Below, one piece after another: positions 12,961-24,565 of a stretch of DNA of 64,000 bases. Source of the DNA: Anabas testudineus (lineage: Eukaryota > Chordata > Actinopteri > Anabantiformes > Anabantidae); assembly GCF_900324465.2 (NCBI RefSeq), contig NC_046624.1, positions 9,607,386-9,671,385 on the forward strand. Reading direction: 5' to 3'. Position 1 is the first letter of the stretch. Each line of letters opens with the position of its first letter. Under the pieces are notes generated by a model, which saw only the letters and a list, made by a program, of their open reading frames with translations, did not search any database and was not told where the DNA came from. Position numbers and translations under genes: made by a program.

Positions 12961-14625
12961 TCAGACAGGGAAGCAGTCTTTAGTTTTGTCTGACCTGAGC
13001 ACCAGGTTTACAGTGCAGGTTTCCCGATTTACAACCACCTTACACTCCTCTGGACCTCTTACAGGGAGGATCCTGAGAGACACAAAGAAATAATATTATT
13101 ATGAGAAGAAGAAAACACACACGGCATTTCGTAGTTTTGTTGAACTTCCACTTATATGGTTTTTCTTTGTCACCTCAAATGTTGTTTAAGATCTTTGTTT
13201 ATGGAGAGGCAAAGGGTCTTACGTCCAAATCAGGGCATCATTTGTCTACTCACAATCAGCGACTAGATCACACAACCAGTTTTATAAGGTTTGTTAAAAA
13301 AAAATCTTACATGTCACAGCATCTCAGGCCTTCGCTCGTACAGGAGCACGACATGCAGTCTCTCACCCACTCAGAGCCAAAGTCATGCTGCTTCCCATCC
13401 TGATCCACACACCCTACAAGTAAAGAAACAAAACCACAGTTCAGAGGAACTGCTGGCCCACTTACAACAAATATGTACAGGAGACTAATTGTGTGTAATT
13501 ATGTGTATAGCAGTTGTTTTGATAAGTTTCACTTAGTTGGAAGTTGTTAAGTAAACACATAACAGCTGGGCAACATTAAGACAGATCATAAAAGGTTAAG
13601 TCCTATCATTTGATTCTTCCATGAAACACAGCAGAGAAAAGCTTCCACTTCACTAATGTGCTACCGCACTGTTGTTTCATTGTATATTTACATGACATAA
13701 TCAGATTGAGTCACCTTTTGAAGGGTTTTTCGGATCTTTGACCTTTAACGTTTGTAAGAAGCAGGTAGAGTGACACAGGACAACCAGTCCCAGCAGACAT
13801 ACAAACACATGGAGAGAGGCCTGATAGAGCAAAAAAACAAAAAATACAACAAACTTAGAGTTAAATTTATGCACTTTGCCTGAATTACTTTATTCTGCAG
13901 CACCCTTTAAGACATCTTAAAAGGAAATGGGTAGATTTTATTTATGCCTTATTTCTTGTAATGTCTCCAAAGGAATAAAATAATGCTTTGTTGACAGTAG
14001 GAATTTGCATTGTAGGTATTTAAATCTATATTTTAGTCATTCATTGCAATTTATATGAACAAATTTCAATTCAAAGACAACACATTTTACATAAAATAAG
14101 ATTGAATTAATTTAGTTGGAAGAACACACATTTGTAAAGATTCACAGTTTATGTTAAGCAGGACTTAACAGAGCATTTCAAATGATTCGCCCCTTATCTG
14201 CAGTATTTACATGTGTTAATCATTATGTGAGGGACTCACCAGTAATGTTATTTACTAATGTATACCTGCTTTCTTTTTGGTTATATGTGATTATTTTTGT
14301 CGTTCACTGTTTATATAAAGTTAGCTGTAAAGTTTTAATCTTTATTTTGAAAAGGTCACCAGTTGTGTTACCACTGCCCCAACTTAGTAACAGCATAAAT
14401 AATAATATGAATAATAAAAAGCTTAACTCACCACCCCAGGTTTACTTAATTGTTGGCTATGGCTGATATTTTTAATGTCTAATACATTGTAGTGTACCTC
14501 CCAGTATACATTTATATAATTTCTTTAATGTAAAAAAATTTAAGATGAGACAAAATGAAAGACAGCTTTTTTATCCTTCCCTCATCTATAGCTTTTCTAT
14601 TTATAAAGTGATGCATACATACCAT
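12961..14625 (-). CDS. msmb: Beta-microseminoprotein (small secreted cysteine-rich protein)
   Basis: MSMB/PSP94-family secreted protein; in mammals abundant in seminal and mucosal fluid. Four coding parts splice in phase to 107 aa: 14625-14623 (ATG only), 13820-13715, 13413-13311 and 13072-12961. Residues 2-20 are a signal peptide (ASLHVFVCLLGLVVLCHS). The mature chain begins around TCFLQT and has ten cysteines, the canonical number. CVDQDGKQHDFGSEW parallels human CMDLKGNKHPINSEW, and DCMSCSC then LRCCDM parallels NCETCTC then ISCCTL. The third exon supplies the second small domain (ECKVVV, ETCTV), like human NCQRIF and EDCKYIV. In humans MSMB and NPY4R are both on 10q11, which supports the orthology. 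No reading frame longer than about 40 codons marks it, so ORF scans miss it. Confidence 0.88.
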
Positions 14626-14659
14626 GACCAGTTGAAGCTCAGTCACTCTATTTGTGGTC

Positions 14660-16125
14660 AAACTCTCTGATGGGTGCTTAATATCAAGGTGTGAACTCCT
14701 ACGTATCTTTATTTTTATTTGAACTGTTCTCAGGTATTTGTTTTAAGGTGGAGAAGAGCAGCTCATATGTAGGGCTACATTAATATTTCATAGGAAAGGT
14801 TACTCCCTACTTGATGACAACTTTTTCACCTACGGTAATGTTTAATGTTTACTAACTCACAAAAAAGACAGATAATTGATAATAATGACTATAATCCAGT
14901 TTATTAAATAAAAGCATACAAAACAGTGTAAAAGCAGCAAAGAAAAGGTAAATCTGGCATATAAAGAAATTAAATAGAAAATCTGATTTTCCACATCATA
15001 TCTGTAAACCTTTATTGTTCTTTATTGTCTGTAAACCTGCCTGTTTTCCAACTGTAAACACCTGATCCAGGTAATCAGCAGTTGGTGGGACAGGAGCTGT
15101 TGGAAACTAGCAGCACAGTGGACCTTGAGGAACAGGGATAGGACCACTGAACTATAACATAAAATCAAATTAGGATATAGAAATAATTATAAAAACTGTT
15201 AACTGGAGAAATAAATTAGCATTAGAAAAACATTCAGATATATGATGTTAAGTTCAACTGTGAATGTAGAAAGGTGCATTATCCCATTAGTGACATTATG
15301 ATAAATAATAATTTCAGTCTCTCTGAGTGACACAGAACTCTGTCAGTAGAGAACAGGAAGTGTAATTACAAAACTCAAATCTCTTTTTAGAAGTACAACG
15401 TGAACTGTCAGTGATGATGACACACTTACAATGAAACAATGACCCAAACCAAAAGTGAACCTTAAACTTGAAAAAAAAAGCAGAGTGATTGTTTAGAGGA
15501 AAATAAATGTCAGTGCGTGCAATTTTAAGACCCTGTAAGTAGTAAACTACATTTCTTTGTTTATACGGCAGAGTGCAATTAGACTTTTACATTTAAAGGC
15601 ATAGAAGGTAAAATTAAGCTTAGCACAAAGACTAGAAACAGAGGGCAACAGCAAAAAAATAAAAAAATAAAATGTATTTATTTATTGACTGTGATAAAAG
15701 CCACAGTCAATAAATAGTATGTGAATTTTCAGTTTTACTGATTAAACAAACAACAAACTATGTGTTCCAAAAATGCTTGTAGTGTTTTTTTGTTACCTTC
15801 GAACAGAGCCATGCTGTTTCCCCATGTTTCCTGTTTCCTGTGCCAACTTTGAGCTAACTAGGTGCCCATGGTATCCATCTCCTCATCTAACTCCCAGCAG
15901 GAAAGCAAGAGGGCAGATTTGCCAAAATGCCCTTAAACATAAGATTACTAAACAAGATAAAGAACAATCTTTTATATAAATGAGGGTAAAAGAAAATCCC
16001 TCATATGACAATAAACTTAAACCCATCCAAAGATAAGAAGCAGCATCTCAGGTAATAGGATTCTTGTTCAGGCTTTAATAATCCAGTCCATGCACAGTGC
16101 AGCTGCTGATCTTTGGCTGTGCACA
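14660..16125. other. Intergenic: msmb promoter side and samd8 3' flank with repeat fragments
   Basis: Nothing gene-like. The stretch holds a hairpin at 15679-15716 and teleost repeat fragments around it (listed separately). A short piece at about 15040-15140 also resembles common fish interspersed repeats. The left end should contain the msmb promoter; no clear TATA box was identified. Confidence 0.45.
15595..15945. repeat. Two opposite-orientation fragments of a common teleost interspersed repeat around a hairpin
   Basis: 15600-15650 reads like the widespread fish repeat segment 'ttagcttagcataaagactggaaacagggg'. 15785-15945 reads like the reverse complement of the same family (cagagccatgctgtttcccc, then tctcatctaactcc and gccaaaatgccctt). 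Between them a perfect 15-bp inverted repeat (15679-15693 with 15702-15716, 8-nt loop) is embedded in AT-rich DNA. I recognise the family from memory; its formal name is not given. Both fragments are diverged and therefore old. Confidence 0.6.
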
Positions 16126-18085
16126 CTATCCAATCAGAGTTTTCATGAAGGCAGGTTTGTTGAAGGGCCAGTGATACTGGTTGGGGACAGGTCCATTGAC
16201 GTTGCACTCAAAAAAGGAGAACATGGGGAACCAAATCCGTGCTCTCCGGCTCTGCTGGTAGGCACGGGTGTTGGCTAAGGTGTGGTAGTAGAGGAAGAGG
16301 CGAGTGGTGATGTAGAAGGCTATGAACACGTCGATGGAATAGTGCTCGTGAGCAGCAAGGATGAAGAAAATACCAAACAGGTTTAACACCCAGGAGATGG
16401 TGTGAATGAGATTCCAGGTTTGTGGAGTGTCTGCAACAGGAAGAAATCATGTAACCATAAATATATCAAATGATATTCTACGCTTTTCACACAGTCAGAA
16501 AATCCCATGAAAAGACTCTACTGACATGTGAAGTGACTACCAACTACCATCTTACAGATTTAAATAATGACTTGTACATCAAATGTGTATTAATCTCCAT
16601 CTGAAAATAGTCTTTAATTATATATTTGTAACCCGCTTTTGGTTTTAATCTAAGGTCAACACTTACATTCAGTCACAAAGAAGTTCAGCATTGTGATGAC
16701 AACAGTGTGTCCACTGAACATGTAGTCTCCACACGTCTGAACACCAGTCAGAGTCATCCCAAAGCCACTCCAGATCGCTAGTGCCCTCTGTATCTTTCCC
16801 CACGAATCACCATATGTCTGTGGAACAAAAAGCTGTTATCAGTCATGCTGTGAATCACATTTGCATCTGGTCATCAGATATGACAGCAGTCATTTTGAGT
16901 CACAAATAAACTGCAACACTGCCAACAGCAGTGAGCATTACCAACAACTCCAGACTGAAAAATAGAAAACATTATCTAATCTGCACAGTCTCATGTGTGA
17001 TTCTCACCTTACTGGCACACTTCAGATGCTGCCCAGGCACAGAGAGCGAGGTGACAAACATGGTGCAGCAACGAAGCAGAAACACAGTCCCCATCAATGA
17101 GCACAATCGCCTGAAGAGAATAGACCTGAAGTAAAGACAAATGGAGATCAATGTTGTCTATTTGCACACATTGTATTAAGCATGAGGATCTGTGCATTTA
17201 CATTACCTGTGTTTGTGAAGGAGCAGGATCAACAGAAACATGTAACACAAGATGAGGCCACAGGCTTCAGCCATTGCAAAAGCCCAAGGAATTCTTGGAA
17301 CACTGTGAAAGAACAGAAGCATTAGTTTGAGCATGTAGATTTGATTTGAGTACAGAGAAGTGTCCTGTAGGCCTAAATGAACTGTCAACAGGTAATAGAT
17401 TCTTCAGGTAGGTATTTACTTGTTACTATTGGTGCAAAACACACAAAGTATGTGGTCCATACCTGTCCAGGAATATGTCAGGCAGTGGCGGATATGTCCT
17501 CATGTCCGGGACCCGTTCATGCACAATGACCATAACAATTGATGTGAATCCAAACACAAGAACGACATATATGGAACTAATGACTGTCTTCCAAACCTCT
17601 GGGTCCAATCTACCAGCCAGGTGCTGCCTACACCTTCCGTTGGAGTGTGTTTGACACATCACCGTTCCTAAACTGCATCCAGATCTATTGCCGTTCCTCA
17701 GCCGCAGCTCAGTCCCATTAGACAAATGATCCCTGCTGTTATGCCTCCTCTCCGCTCCATCACAACTCCATCCAACTCCTGTGGCATCCAGCGGTAGCCT
17801 GACAGAGAGGGTGTCTGTGAGTTGGATACCCAGCTCCTCCAGCTGGGCCTGGTTCTGTCTCTGGAGGCGACGGAGAGCTAAAGTTAACCTCTTGATGTCT
17901 CCAAGCACAGTGAGGCCCAGTGGAGGACCCCTTAGGTCGGCTTCGGTCAGAGCCAGCAGGCTGATGCCGTCCAGTCTGTGCTGGATGCACAGTAACTCCA
18001 CATAGCTGCCGAAACCATCTTCTTGCAGCCACTGAGCCACCTGCTTACAGCTCCAGGCACTCACACCATCCTCTGATAGTGCCAT
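16126..18085 (-). CDS. samd8: SAM-domain sphingomyelin synthase-related protein (ceramide phosphoethanolamine synthase)
   Basis: SMSr is an ER multispanning enzyme that makes trace ceramide phosphoethanolamine and helps control ER ceramide. Five coding exons (18085-17463, 17302-17207, 17125-17008, 16817-16667, 16430-16126) splice in phase to 430 aa (human 415). Residues of about 10-75 form the SAM domain ([38 protein letters not shown]). TM1 follows ([19 protein letters not shown]), then [20 protein letters not shown]. The lipid phosphatase-like catalytic core is intact: [10 protein letters not shown], then [15 protein letters not shown] with the catalytic His and Asp. The C terminus [19 protein letters not shown] is near identical to mammals. 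The start is the ATG at 18085, just after an acceptor (tcttgcag); the upstream ATG at 18106 is in the intron. The linker after the SAM domain diverges from human. Confidence 0.96.
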
Positions 18086-18481
18086 GCCACTGCAAGACAT
18101 AAACAATGTTAAGACGTGAGGTTTGATGAAGATGAGAACAACTTAGATGGTCATGTAGTAAGAGATGTCACAAAAAGGCCTGAATAATAAATATACAAGC
18201 TTATGTAACCATTTGCCAACTACTGATGATGCAGCACGGCTTCTTTCTCACCTCTTCATTTCATTACTGTTGTTATTCCCGATAAAGCTTAAACAGATCT
18301 TATTTACATACATTTCATACATTCAAAATAAAACAATTATTTGAGTTAATCAACAGACAAACTAATCATTATTTTAATTATTAACAGGTTTACTTATTAC
18401 ATCAATTGGTTCGGTATATAAAAGGACAAACCTGAGCCAAAACATCTTCATCCAACAGTTTTAAATATTTAATTCATTTCA

Positions 18482-18540
18482 ATTTAATTTTATTTGTATA
18501 GCGCTTTTTACAATTGTCGCAAAGCAGCTTTACACAACCA
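18482..18540. repeat. Fragment of an abundant teleost repeat in samd8 intron 1
   Basis: The string around 'tttgtatagcgcttttta' followed by 'aattgtcgcaaagcagcttt' is a very common fish interspersed-repeat segment. It is only about 60 bp and truncated. The rest of the 2-kb intron shows nothing further except AT-rich DNA and the microsatellites listed here. Confidence 0.5.
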
Positions 18541-19819
18541 AAGAAACTATGGAAGTTTACATGAACATGAAATATTAAGCTGAAATATTCAGTCAGTCCA
18601 TTTTACTGTTGCTGGTTCCAGCCTCTCAAAAGCTAAAACTCTGCTTTTCTCTTTTGTATCACGTTTTATAAGCTGAGTAAATTTTGCTGACATTTGCTTT
18701 TTAACTTTGGACTGTAATTGGAAGATCTCACTTCGGGCTATGGGTAACTGGGACTGACAAGGCTAAAACAGTAAATCAGTGATAAAAATATTCAATAGTT
18801 GCAGCTGTAATTGATGAAAAGAGAAAAGGCAACACATTTCTCATTTCTTTAATGAGTTGAAGTCAGAGGAAAACACACTTTTGCACAATAAATGACTAAA
18901 AACTGACGAAATGAACAAATCCCAGCCTATGGCAACTGTGTTTAACCACCCTCAACGAAACAAGAGAGTCACTTCCTCTCCCACAGAAAGACTCAGGTGC
19001 TGATGAAACACTCTTTGCTCGGCATTCTCCTCATTTCTTGTCCTTTAACCTTGTGATAAGCTGACCACAGTCGTGCTTGCCCTGTACTCCCTACAGCTCC
19101 AAAGGTCTACGAGGCTCAACCAACATGACTGCACTGCAGTGAACTGCTGAATAAGGCTGATAGTCTATGTGCTGATTGAGGAGTAGATACAGACTAGAAA
19201 TTCCCCAAGTAAGCAGCTTTCAGCTATCAGTAGACATCACTGGCTTTTTATGTGGCCATTAGGCTAATTAAATAAGATAGATATATGTTTCCGCATGGAG
19301 GAGTCTCGTAGCTGGTTTATGATACTTCTCAGTGTTCAATTGAAAATAAAATCCGTCTCCAATATTTTTTTAGAGCAGTCCTAAAAACATCATACTCACA
19401 TTTAGTTGTTTTGCATGAAAAATGACTCGGGTGACAATAGAATAACATACAGTTCTAAATCTGTATTAAATATATGCTACTTGTATACTAGGCTGCATGA
19501 GGGTTCATTTTCGTAACTCATTGGGATGAATCTGAATCAAATAAAGAAGAAAAGCTGGTGATCATCACCTGTAAACTCTGTCGTTTACCGTCTGTAATGT
19601 GGATCACATGGTAGCCGGCTGTCACACAGTAACAATGACAATAACTATCAGATTCAGCTAATTAACAGTAAATACTAAACATTTACACGTCCTTCAGAGA
19701 GGATTAATTCACTTGTAACCCCTGTAGTCTCTAGATTTTACCCTTGGGGCTTTACTTAGGGATTCATAAGTGCCATGTCAGCTTGTTTGTCAGTGAGTCA
19801 CACTGGGCACTGACACACA

Positions 19820-19822
<3 letters not shown>

Positions 19823-19860
<38 letters not shown>
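19823..19860. repeat. (GA)19 microsatellite
   Basis: Uninterrupted GA dinucleotide run in samd8 intron 1. An (AAAT)n tract follows at about 19990-20012. Confidence 0.95.
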
Positions 19861-19866
<6 letters not shown>

Positions 19867-20118
19867 TTCAGTGTGTGAGACAGAGACTGTTTGACAAAGG
19901 GCACATTGTGTGCTCACCACTGGGACACAATGTATTGTAGACATAACCTCTCACTATATCACTATATAAATCATATTTTCAACTTTGTTAAATAAATAAA
20001 TAAATAAATAAAGTAGAGGGACACCTATTTAATGCAGAGTAAACAAGTTATATAAAGTACATTTAGTTGTTTTAAAACTACTTTAAAAGATCCTATTCAG
20101 CAGTAGTGCCTCACTTAC

Positions 20119-20200
20119 CAAAAGTCCACTGTCACTGCGCTTCCAGAGGGAGGAGATGAGTCTGCTTTTCTCTCAACTGACAGGAGTATTTCATGACCAA
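20119..20200 (-). promoter_or_regulatory. samd8: Probable samd8 untranslated first exon and promoter
   Basis: A strong donor on the minus strand (TTTTG|GTAAGT at 20119/20118) lies 2 kb upstream of the samd8 start-codon exon with no other minus-strand gene nearby. The exon's 5' limit is not resolved. The first dusp13a-type coding exon starts about 420 bp further on the opposite strand, so the two genes are divergently arranged. Confidence 0.5.
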
Positions 20201-20616
20201 CATGCTTCTGACAACTAGGCAACACCAAACAGGAAGAGACACTATTGAACAACACCAGTAAAGAAGAGCTGAGGGCTCACGCAGGGCTGCTGCTCAAAGC
20301 GCACTGACATCTGCTGGTCACACTTGGAAAAAATCTGGATCTGTTAACAGGCGTCTCCACATGCAGGAAAGTAAAGTAGGGTTGTGTGGATTATTTTCTT
20401 TTAGTTCACAAAACCTACACAAGCATGAGTTTTCAAACCAGTTATGTAACAGTTAACACGCTTGCAAGTGTGAGAGCTTGACTCGGGATTCTGTGCCAAG
20501 CTGCACCACCTGCTTTGGACAGTCACACTGCAGAGTGGAGGGAAGCTACTGAAACACAACCGAGGCGAATGCAACATAGAGCGGCGTGATTTAGTTTTAC
20601 CTGTTTAAAGTTGGAA

Positions 20617-21424
20617 ATGGCTGACGGAAAGTGGTTTGCAGGTGCGGCCTCAGGGGTGGGATGTGATCCACGAACCTCGGAAGAGGAGGAAAAGCTCACA
20701 GAGGATTCAGAGAAGAGGTGGGAGATCCCATCTCTCCAAGACTTAGAGAAGGTTTTACAATCAGCTCCGCACTCCTGCCACCACGGAGATGAGGTGTGGC
20801 CAAACCTGTATCTGGGGGACATGTGAGTATCCTGTGGCACCTTTATTTATACTTGTTTGGATTTTGTTTTTAATGCATACAATTTGTACCAGGTTTATGT
20901 CTCATGACAGGTTCGGGCTCTGGCAGCTGGGTATCACTCATGTGCTGAATGCAGCTCACGGTAAACTGTGCTGTAAGGGCAGTGATGATTTCTATGGGAC
21001 CACAGTGAAATACTACGGAGTCCCAGCCAACGACCTGCCAACATTTGACCTTTCACCTTTTTTCTACCCTGCTGCTGATTTCATTCACCAGGCTCTGACA
21101 TCGGGAGGTACTGCAAGCTGCCTCACAGGTTTCCACTGGAGACAAAACAGTTCCTGTAAATCGTGATGTAGGTGGGGTTTCCTGTCCTTCCAGAGGCTTT
21201 GTTTGTGTTTTACAGGAAAGGTGTTTGTGCACTGTGCTGTGGGTGTCAGTCGCTCAGCAGCATTGGTCCTGGCCTACCTGATGATCCATCACCACCTCAG
21301 TCTTCTGTCCTCCATACGCCATGTGCAACAGAAACGCTGGATTTTCCCAAACAGAGGTTTCCTGAGACAGCTTATAGACTTGAACCAACAACTGCAGCAC
21401 AAAGGGTTCAGTGAGCCTAAATAA
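20617..21424 (+). CDS. dusp13a: Dual-specificity phosphatase, DUSP13A (MDSP) type, unit 1 of the array
   Basis: Atypical dual-specificity protein phosphatase; mammalian DUSP13A is muscle-enriched. Exons 20617-20822, 20893-21107 and 21216-21424 splice to 209 aa. After an acidic leader comes [12 protein letters not shown], then [19 protein letters not shown] (human DUSP13A has [17 protein letters not shown]), a [22 protein letters not shown] segment with the general-acid Asp (AND), and the P-loop [12 protein letters not shown]. The C-terminal [16 protein letters not shown] matches the 13A type. Exon 2 has two in-phase acceptors 18 nt apart (20892 and 20910); the upstream one restores the human-like length and is preferred. 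The stop codon lies inside an AATAAA (20420s of the next kilobase, at 21420-21425 region), and the next unit's ATG follows within 380 bp. An E-box (CACCTG, 20507-20512) lies about 100 bp upstream of the ATG. Confidence 0.9.
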
Positions 21425-21801
21425 AACAAGATCCATAGATTTTGACTTAGAAGTCTTCATTTATAACAAGCAAGACTTTCTCCTATCTGTGCATATATAT
21501 TTTTATACTGTGTTCCCACGTCATCCTCCCCTGACGTGACCTCAGTGAGGACCTACAGACTGCCCGTCTTTCCCCCTCAGGACCTTTGGCACCAGTGAGC
21601 AGACCAATCAATGCAACAGCAACATTAAATAACTCTGCATCCATCCAGACAGAACACACTGAACACTGAGCTAATTTTGGAGTCGGGCAGCATTCAAACA
21701 GCCACCTGCTCATGTCCCTCACTGAGCTGCAGACTCTGCTGGTGGACTGTGGACACCGACAGCAGGAGCAGTAATAGGGTAGCACTCTGTTTCCAGGGAG
21801 G

Positions 21802-22668
21802 ATGTCAGGGAGCAACCAGCAACAGGACCTGGTGCTCATTAAAGAACTGGAGCTCATCTTGGATTCCTGCAGCCTGGAGCTCACGCCAGTGGATGAAGTC
21901 TTGCCCAGCCTGTACTTAGGAAATGTGTGAGTGCCTCCTGTTTATAGCGTGTGCTGTGTGGAAACATGACACCTTCCTGAAATCTGCAAGAGAGCAATTG
22001 ATCAGTTGTAACAAGAGAGGAACTGATCAGCTGTAATTAAAGTCTCTTAAAGTACAAGACACATGCAGTCTTTTTAATCAACCATAGCACTGGTTCACGC
22101 TCCCTCTCTATTCTGTGTTCATCTCTTTGTTCATGTGTTTTTCCAGAGCTGTGGCACAGAACAGAAAGACACTACATAAGCTTGGCATCACTCATGTCCT
22201 GAACGCAGCGCACTCCAAGCAGGGCAGCATTGGTGATCAGAGTTTTTATGGGAACACCTGTGTTTACTTTGGCATCCCGGCGGAGGATTCGGATCACTTT
22301 GACCTCAGCCTGTACTTCAAAGATGCAGCTGACTTCATACATAAAGCCCTGAAGAGCAAAGGTGGTAAAGGACATGAATGTGACCCTCAAGCGTTTATGA
22401 TTTTTCCACAGCTGTTTGACATCTCCTCATTGTTCTTTCTCCACTGTGCTCTGCAGGGAAAGTGCTGGTGCACTGCATCATGGGTGTGAGTCGATCTGCC
22501 ACTTTAGTCCTGGCGTACTTGATGTTGCGGCAGCGTCTCTCTCTCAGAGATGCTCTGAAGCACGTGATCCAAAGACGAGCAATTTACCCCAACCGGAACT
22601 TCCTGTCCCTCCTCCTCAAGCTTGATGGACAGCTGACACTCAAACGGAGGTTATGTCCTCTTCTCTGA
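21802..22668 (+). CDS. Dual-specificity phosphatase, DUSP13A-like paralogue, unit 2 of the array
   Basis: Second DUSP13A-like gene. Exons 21802-21926, 22147-22361 and 22457-22668 splice in phase to 183 aa. It begins [17 protein letters not shown], then [15 protein letters not shown] (Leu replaces the usual Trp of VWP), [38 protein letters not shown] (general acid in AED) and the P-loop [25 protein letters not shown] is close to human DUSP13A HQRLSLRQAVITV, so both units 1 and 2 look like products of a duplicated 13A-type ancestor. All catalytic residues are intact. The leader is shorter than in unit 1. The start is the first ATG in the exon; an upstream untranslated exon cannot be excluded. 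Confidence 0.85.
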
Positions 22669-23552
22669 CAGCTCTCTTTCTTTTCTCTTTGCTCTTTCAT
22701 CATTTTTTGCCCTTAGTCACCTCAGGATGTGTCTCTCTTTGCTGTTACACTCCACTCCAGTCAGTAGGGACAACATTTATAGGTGATGATAGCAGAATGA
22801 GTACAATATGGTGCAGTTATTAGTGTGACATTTAAATTCCATATTTGTATTTCTTATTTCTCTTGTCTAATTCTGTTGCACAGTGTCAGCAGCAGTGCTC
22901 ATGTGTTGTGTAATATTTGTCAGTGTCATCTTTCCTGTGAGGTTTGATTTTAATATTTAAACTTTATTCAAATGTTACCTGTCCATGATGTCAGACATGT
23001 CCTCGTGTTATGTAAATACAGCTTTCTGACTATTGTACATATCCATTAAACACATGTTATGATGTTTAATTAATGTAACCTGAAGCTGATGTTTTAATTG
23101 TCAGTGTTGTCTGAATATTACACACACTGTCCATTCTCATACATTTACATATGTGTCTTTTCTTTTTCTTAAAAGTAAAATTCAAAGGGCATAACTTAGT
23201 TAAAGTCACTAGAGACTGTTATTTGGTATATTTAGTCACAGTCATATTTCTTAAAGGAGCAGAGCAGTAGATGCTACTCTGCTTCTGGGTGGTGATACAG
23301 AGACACATACTGTGCAGTGGTGTGTTACAAAACAGTCTGTGGTCATCATGGAAAGTTAGTAAGTGAGCTAATGTTACAGTTGACACGGTTATGTCACATT
23401 ATCGCCCAAAGCAAAAAGACTTCAGCATTGTAAAATGGATTAAATGTGTATTAAAGTGGTTGAGCTGTGGATGAATACTGTCTGCAGGATGTGTTTGTTA
23501 GTGATGAGTGTACGATGACAGAGTTATAAAAAGAAACAGGCTACAGTTGGAA
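22669..23552. other. Intergenic within the phosphatase array
   Basis: This holds the 3' UTR of unit 2 and the promoter of unit 3. No reading frame or RNA gene is recognised. Confidence 0.5.
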
Positions 23553-23596
23553 TAAAGAGCACGGCAGGAGACGGGTTTGTACTGACTTGTAGTGAG
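23525..23596 (+). promoter_or_regulatory. dusp13b: TATA box and untranslated first exon of phosphatase unit 3
   Basis: TATAAAA at 23525-23531 precedes a consensus donor (GTGAG|GTAAGT, exon end 23596) by about 65 bp. A run of GT repeats then ends in a TGTCAG acceptor at 23733, one base before the start codon at 23735. The exon start is inferred to lie about 25-30 nt after the TATA box. Confidence 0.6.
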
Positions 23597-23734
23597 GTAA
23601 GTTCACATGATTCAGAGAAAACAGGTTAGTTTTGGCCTATTTCAGGTTGGTCTGCTCAGTCAGTCTCTGGCTCTACCACTGATGATGTGGCTAATGCATT
23701 TTCGGTGTGTGTGTGTCTGTGTGTGTGTGTCAGT

Positions 23735-24491
23735 ATGTCTCTCCGGGATCCACCATATGAACCTCCTTCTGTCTCAGACCTGCAGGAGTTCCTGCTAACA
23801 GACAGACGGCCCACTGGACATGTCAATCGAGTTTGGCCAAATCTTTACATTGGCAATGAGTAGGTATACACACAGTAACATGAACACATATGTGCATCTG
23901 TATAAACAGACTCCACTCATACAGCGGTGAATTGTGTTTCAGGGTGGCAGCCCGTGATAAGGGCTCTCTCCACAGTCTGGGCATTACACACATTGTAAAT
24001 GCTGCCCATGGACCCCCTAAACCCAGCCCTGGATCCTATCTATATGTCAACACAGGCCCACGTTTCTACCGAGACATGACGGTGGATTATTATGGGGTGG
24101 AGGCTGACGATGCGATAGATTTCATGCTTAGTCCTTTCTTCTACCCAACAGCAAGATACATTAGATCTGCACTGGCAATGGGAGGCAAGTCAATCCAACA
24201 CAACCAACTTTTATGCCTAGAATAAGATGTTTTGTTGTATGTCTGATGAACAGAAATCTCTCTCTCCCAGGACGGGTGTTTGTCCACTGTCTGATGGGTG
24301 TTAGCCGCTCTGCAACTTTAGTGCTGGCCTTCCTGATGATTGTAGAGGGCCTGACGCTGCAGGAGGCTGTGGCTGCCGTCAGGCCGCACAGAGACATCTG
24401 CCCAAACCCAGGATTCCTGCAGCAGCTCCGCAGCCTTGACATGAGTCTGGAGAGGGAGAGGAGGAGACGACAACAAGCCCAAATGCTGTAA
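23735..24491 (+). CDS. dusp13b: Dual-specificity phosphatase, DUSP13B (TMDP)-like, unit 3 of the array
   Basis: DUSP13B-like unit. Exons 23735-23859, 23943-24184 and 24271-24491 splice in phase to 194 aa if translation ends at the TAA 24489-24491. Landmarks are [33 protein letters not shown], a longer loop than its neighbours (GPPKPSPGSYLYVNTGP), FYRDMTVDYYGVEADD with the general acid, and the P-loop [12 protein letters not shown]. The C-terminal part HRDICPNPGFLQQL matches human DUSP13B HRNICPNSGFLRQL. Intron 2 uses a GC donor (AG|GCAAGT at 24184/24185). The last codons overlap a possible donor (GCT|GTAAAG at 24487/24488) that would splice it to unit 4 instead of stopping (see findings). Confidence 0.85.
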
Positions 24492-24565
24492 AGACATATA
24501 AAAATACACAAAGTCATAAACATCAACATATACATACAGATACATACACATCTGTATTGCTACAG

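Noticed and set aside
20911-21107. Shorter dusp13a exon 2 as the main form
   Set aside because: The acceptor 18 nt upstream gives a better match to the human DUSP13A length (RFxLWxLGITHV context), so it was preferred. The shorter form is kept as an alternative.
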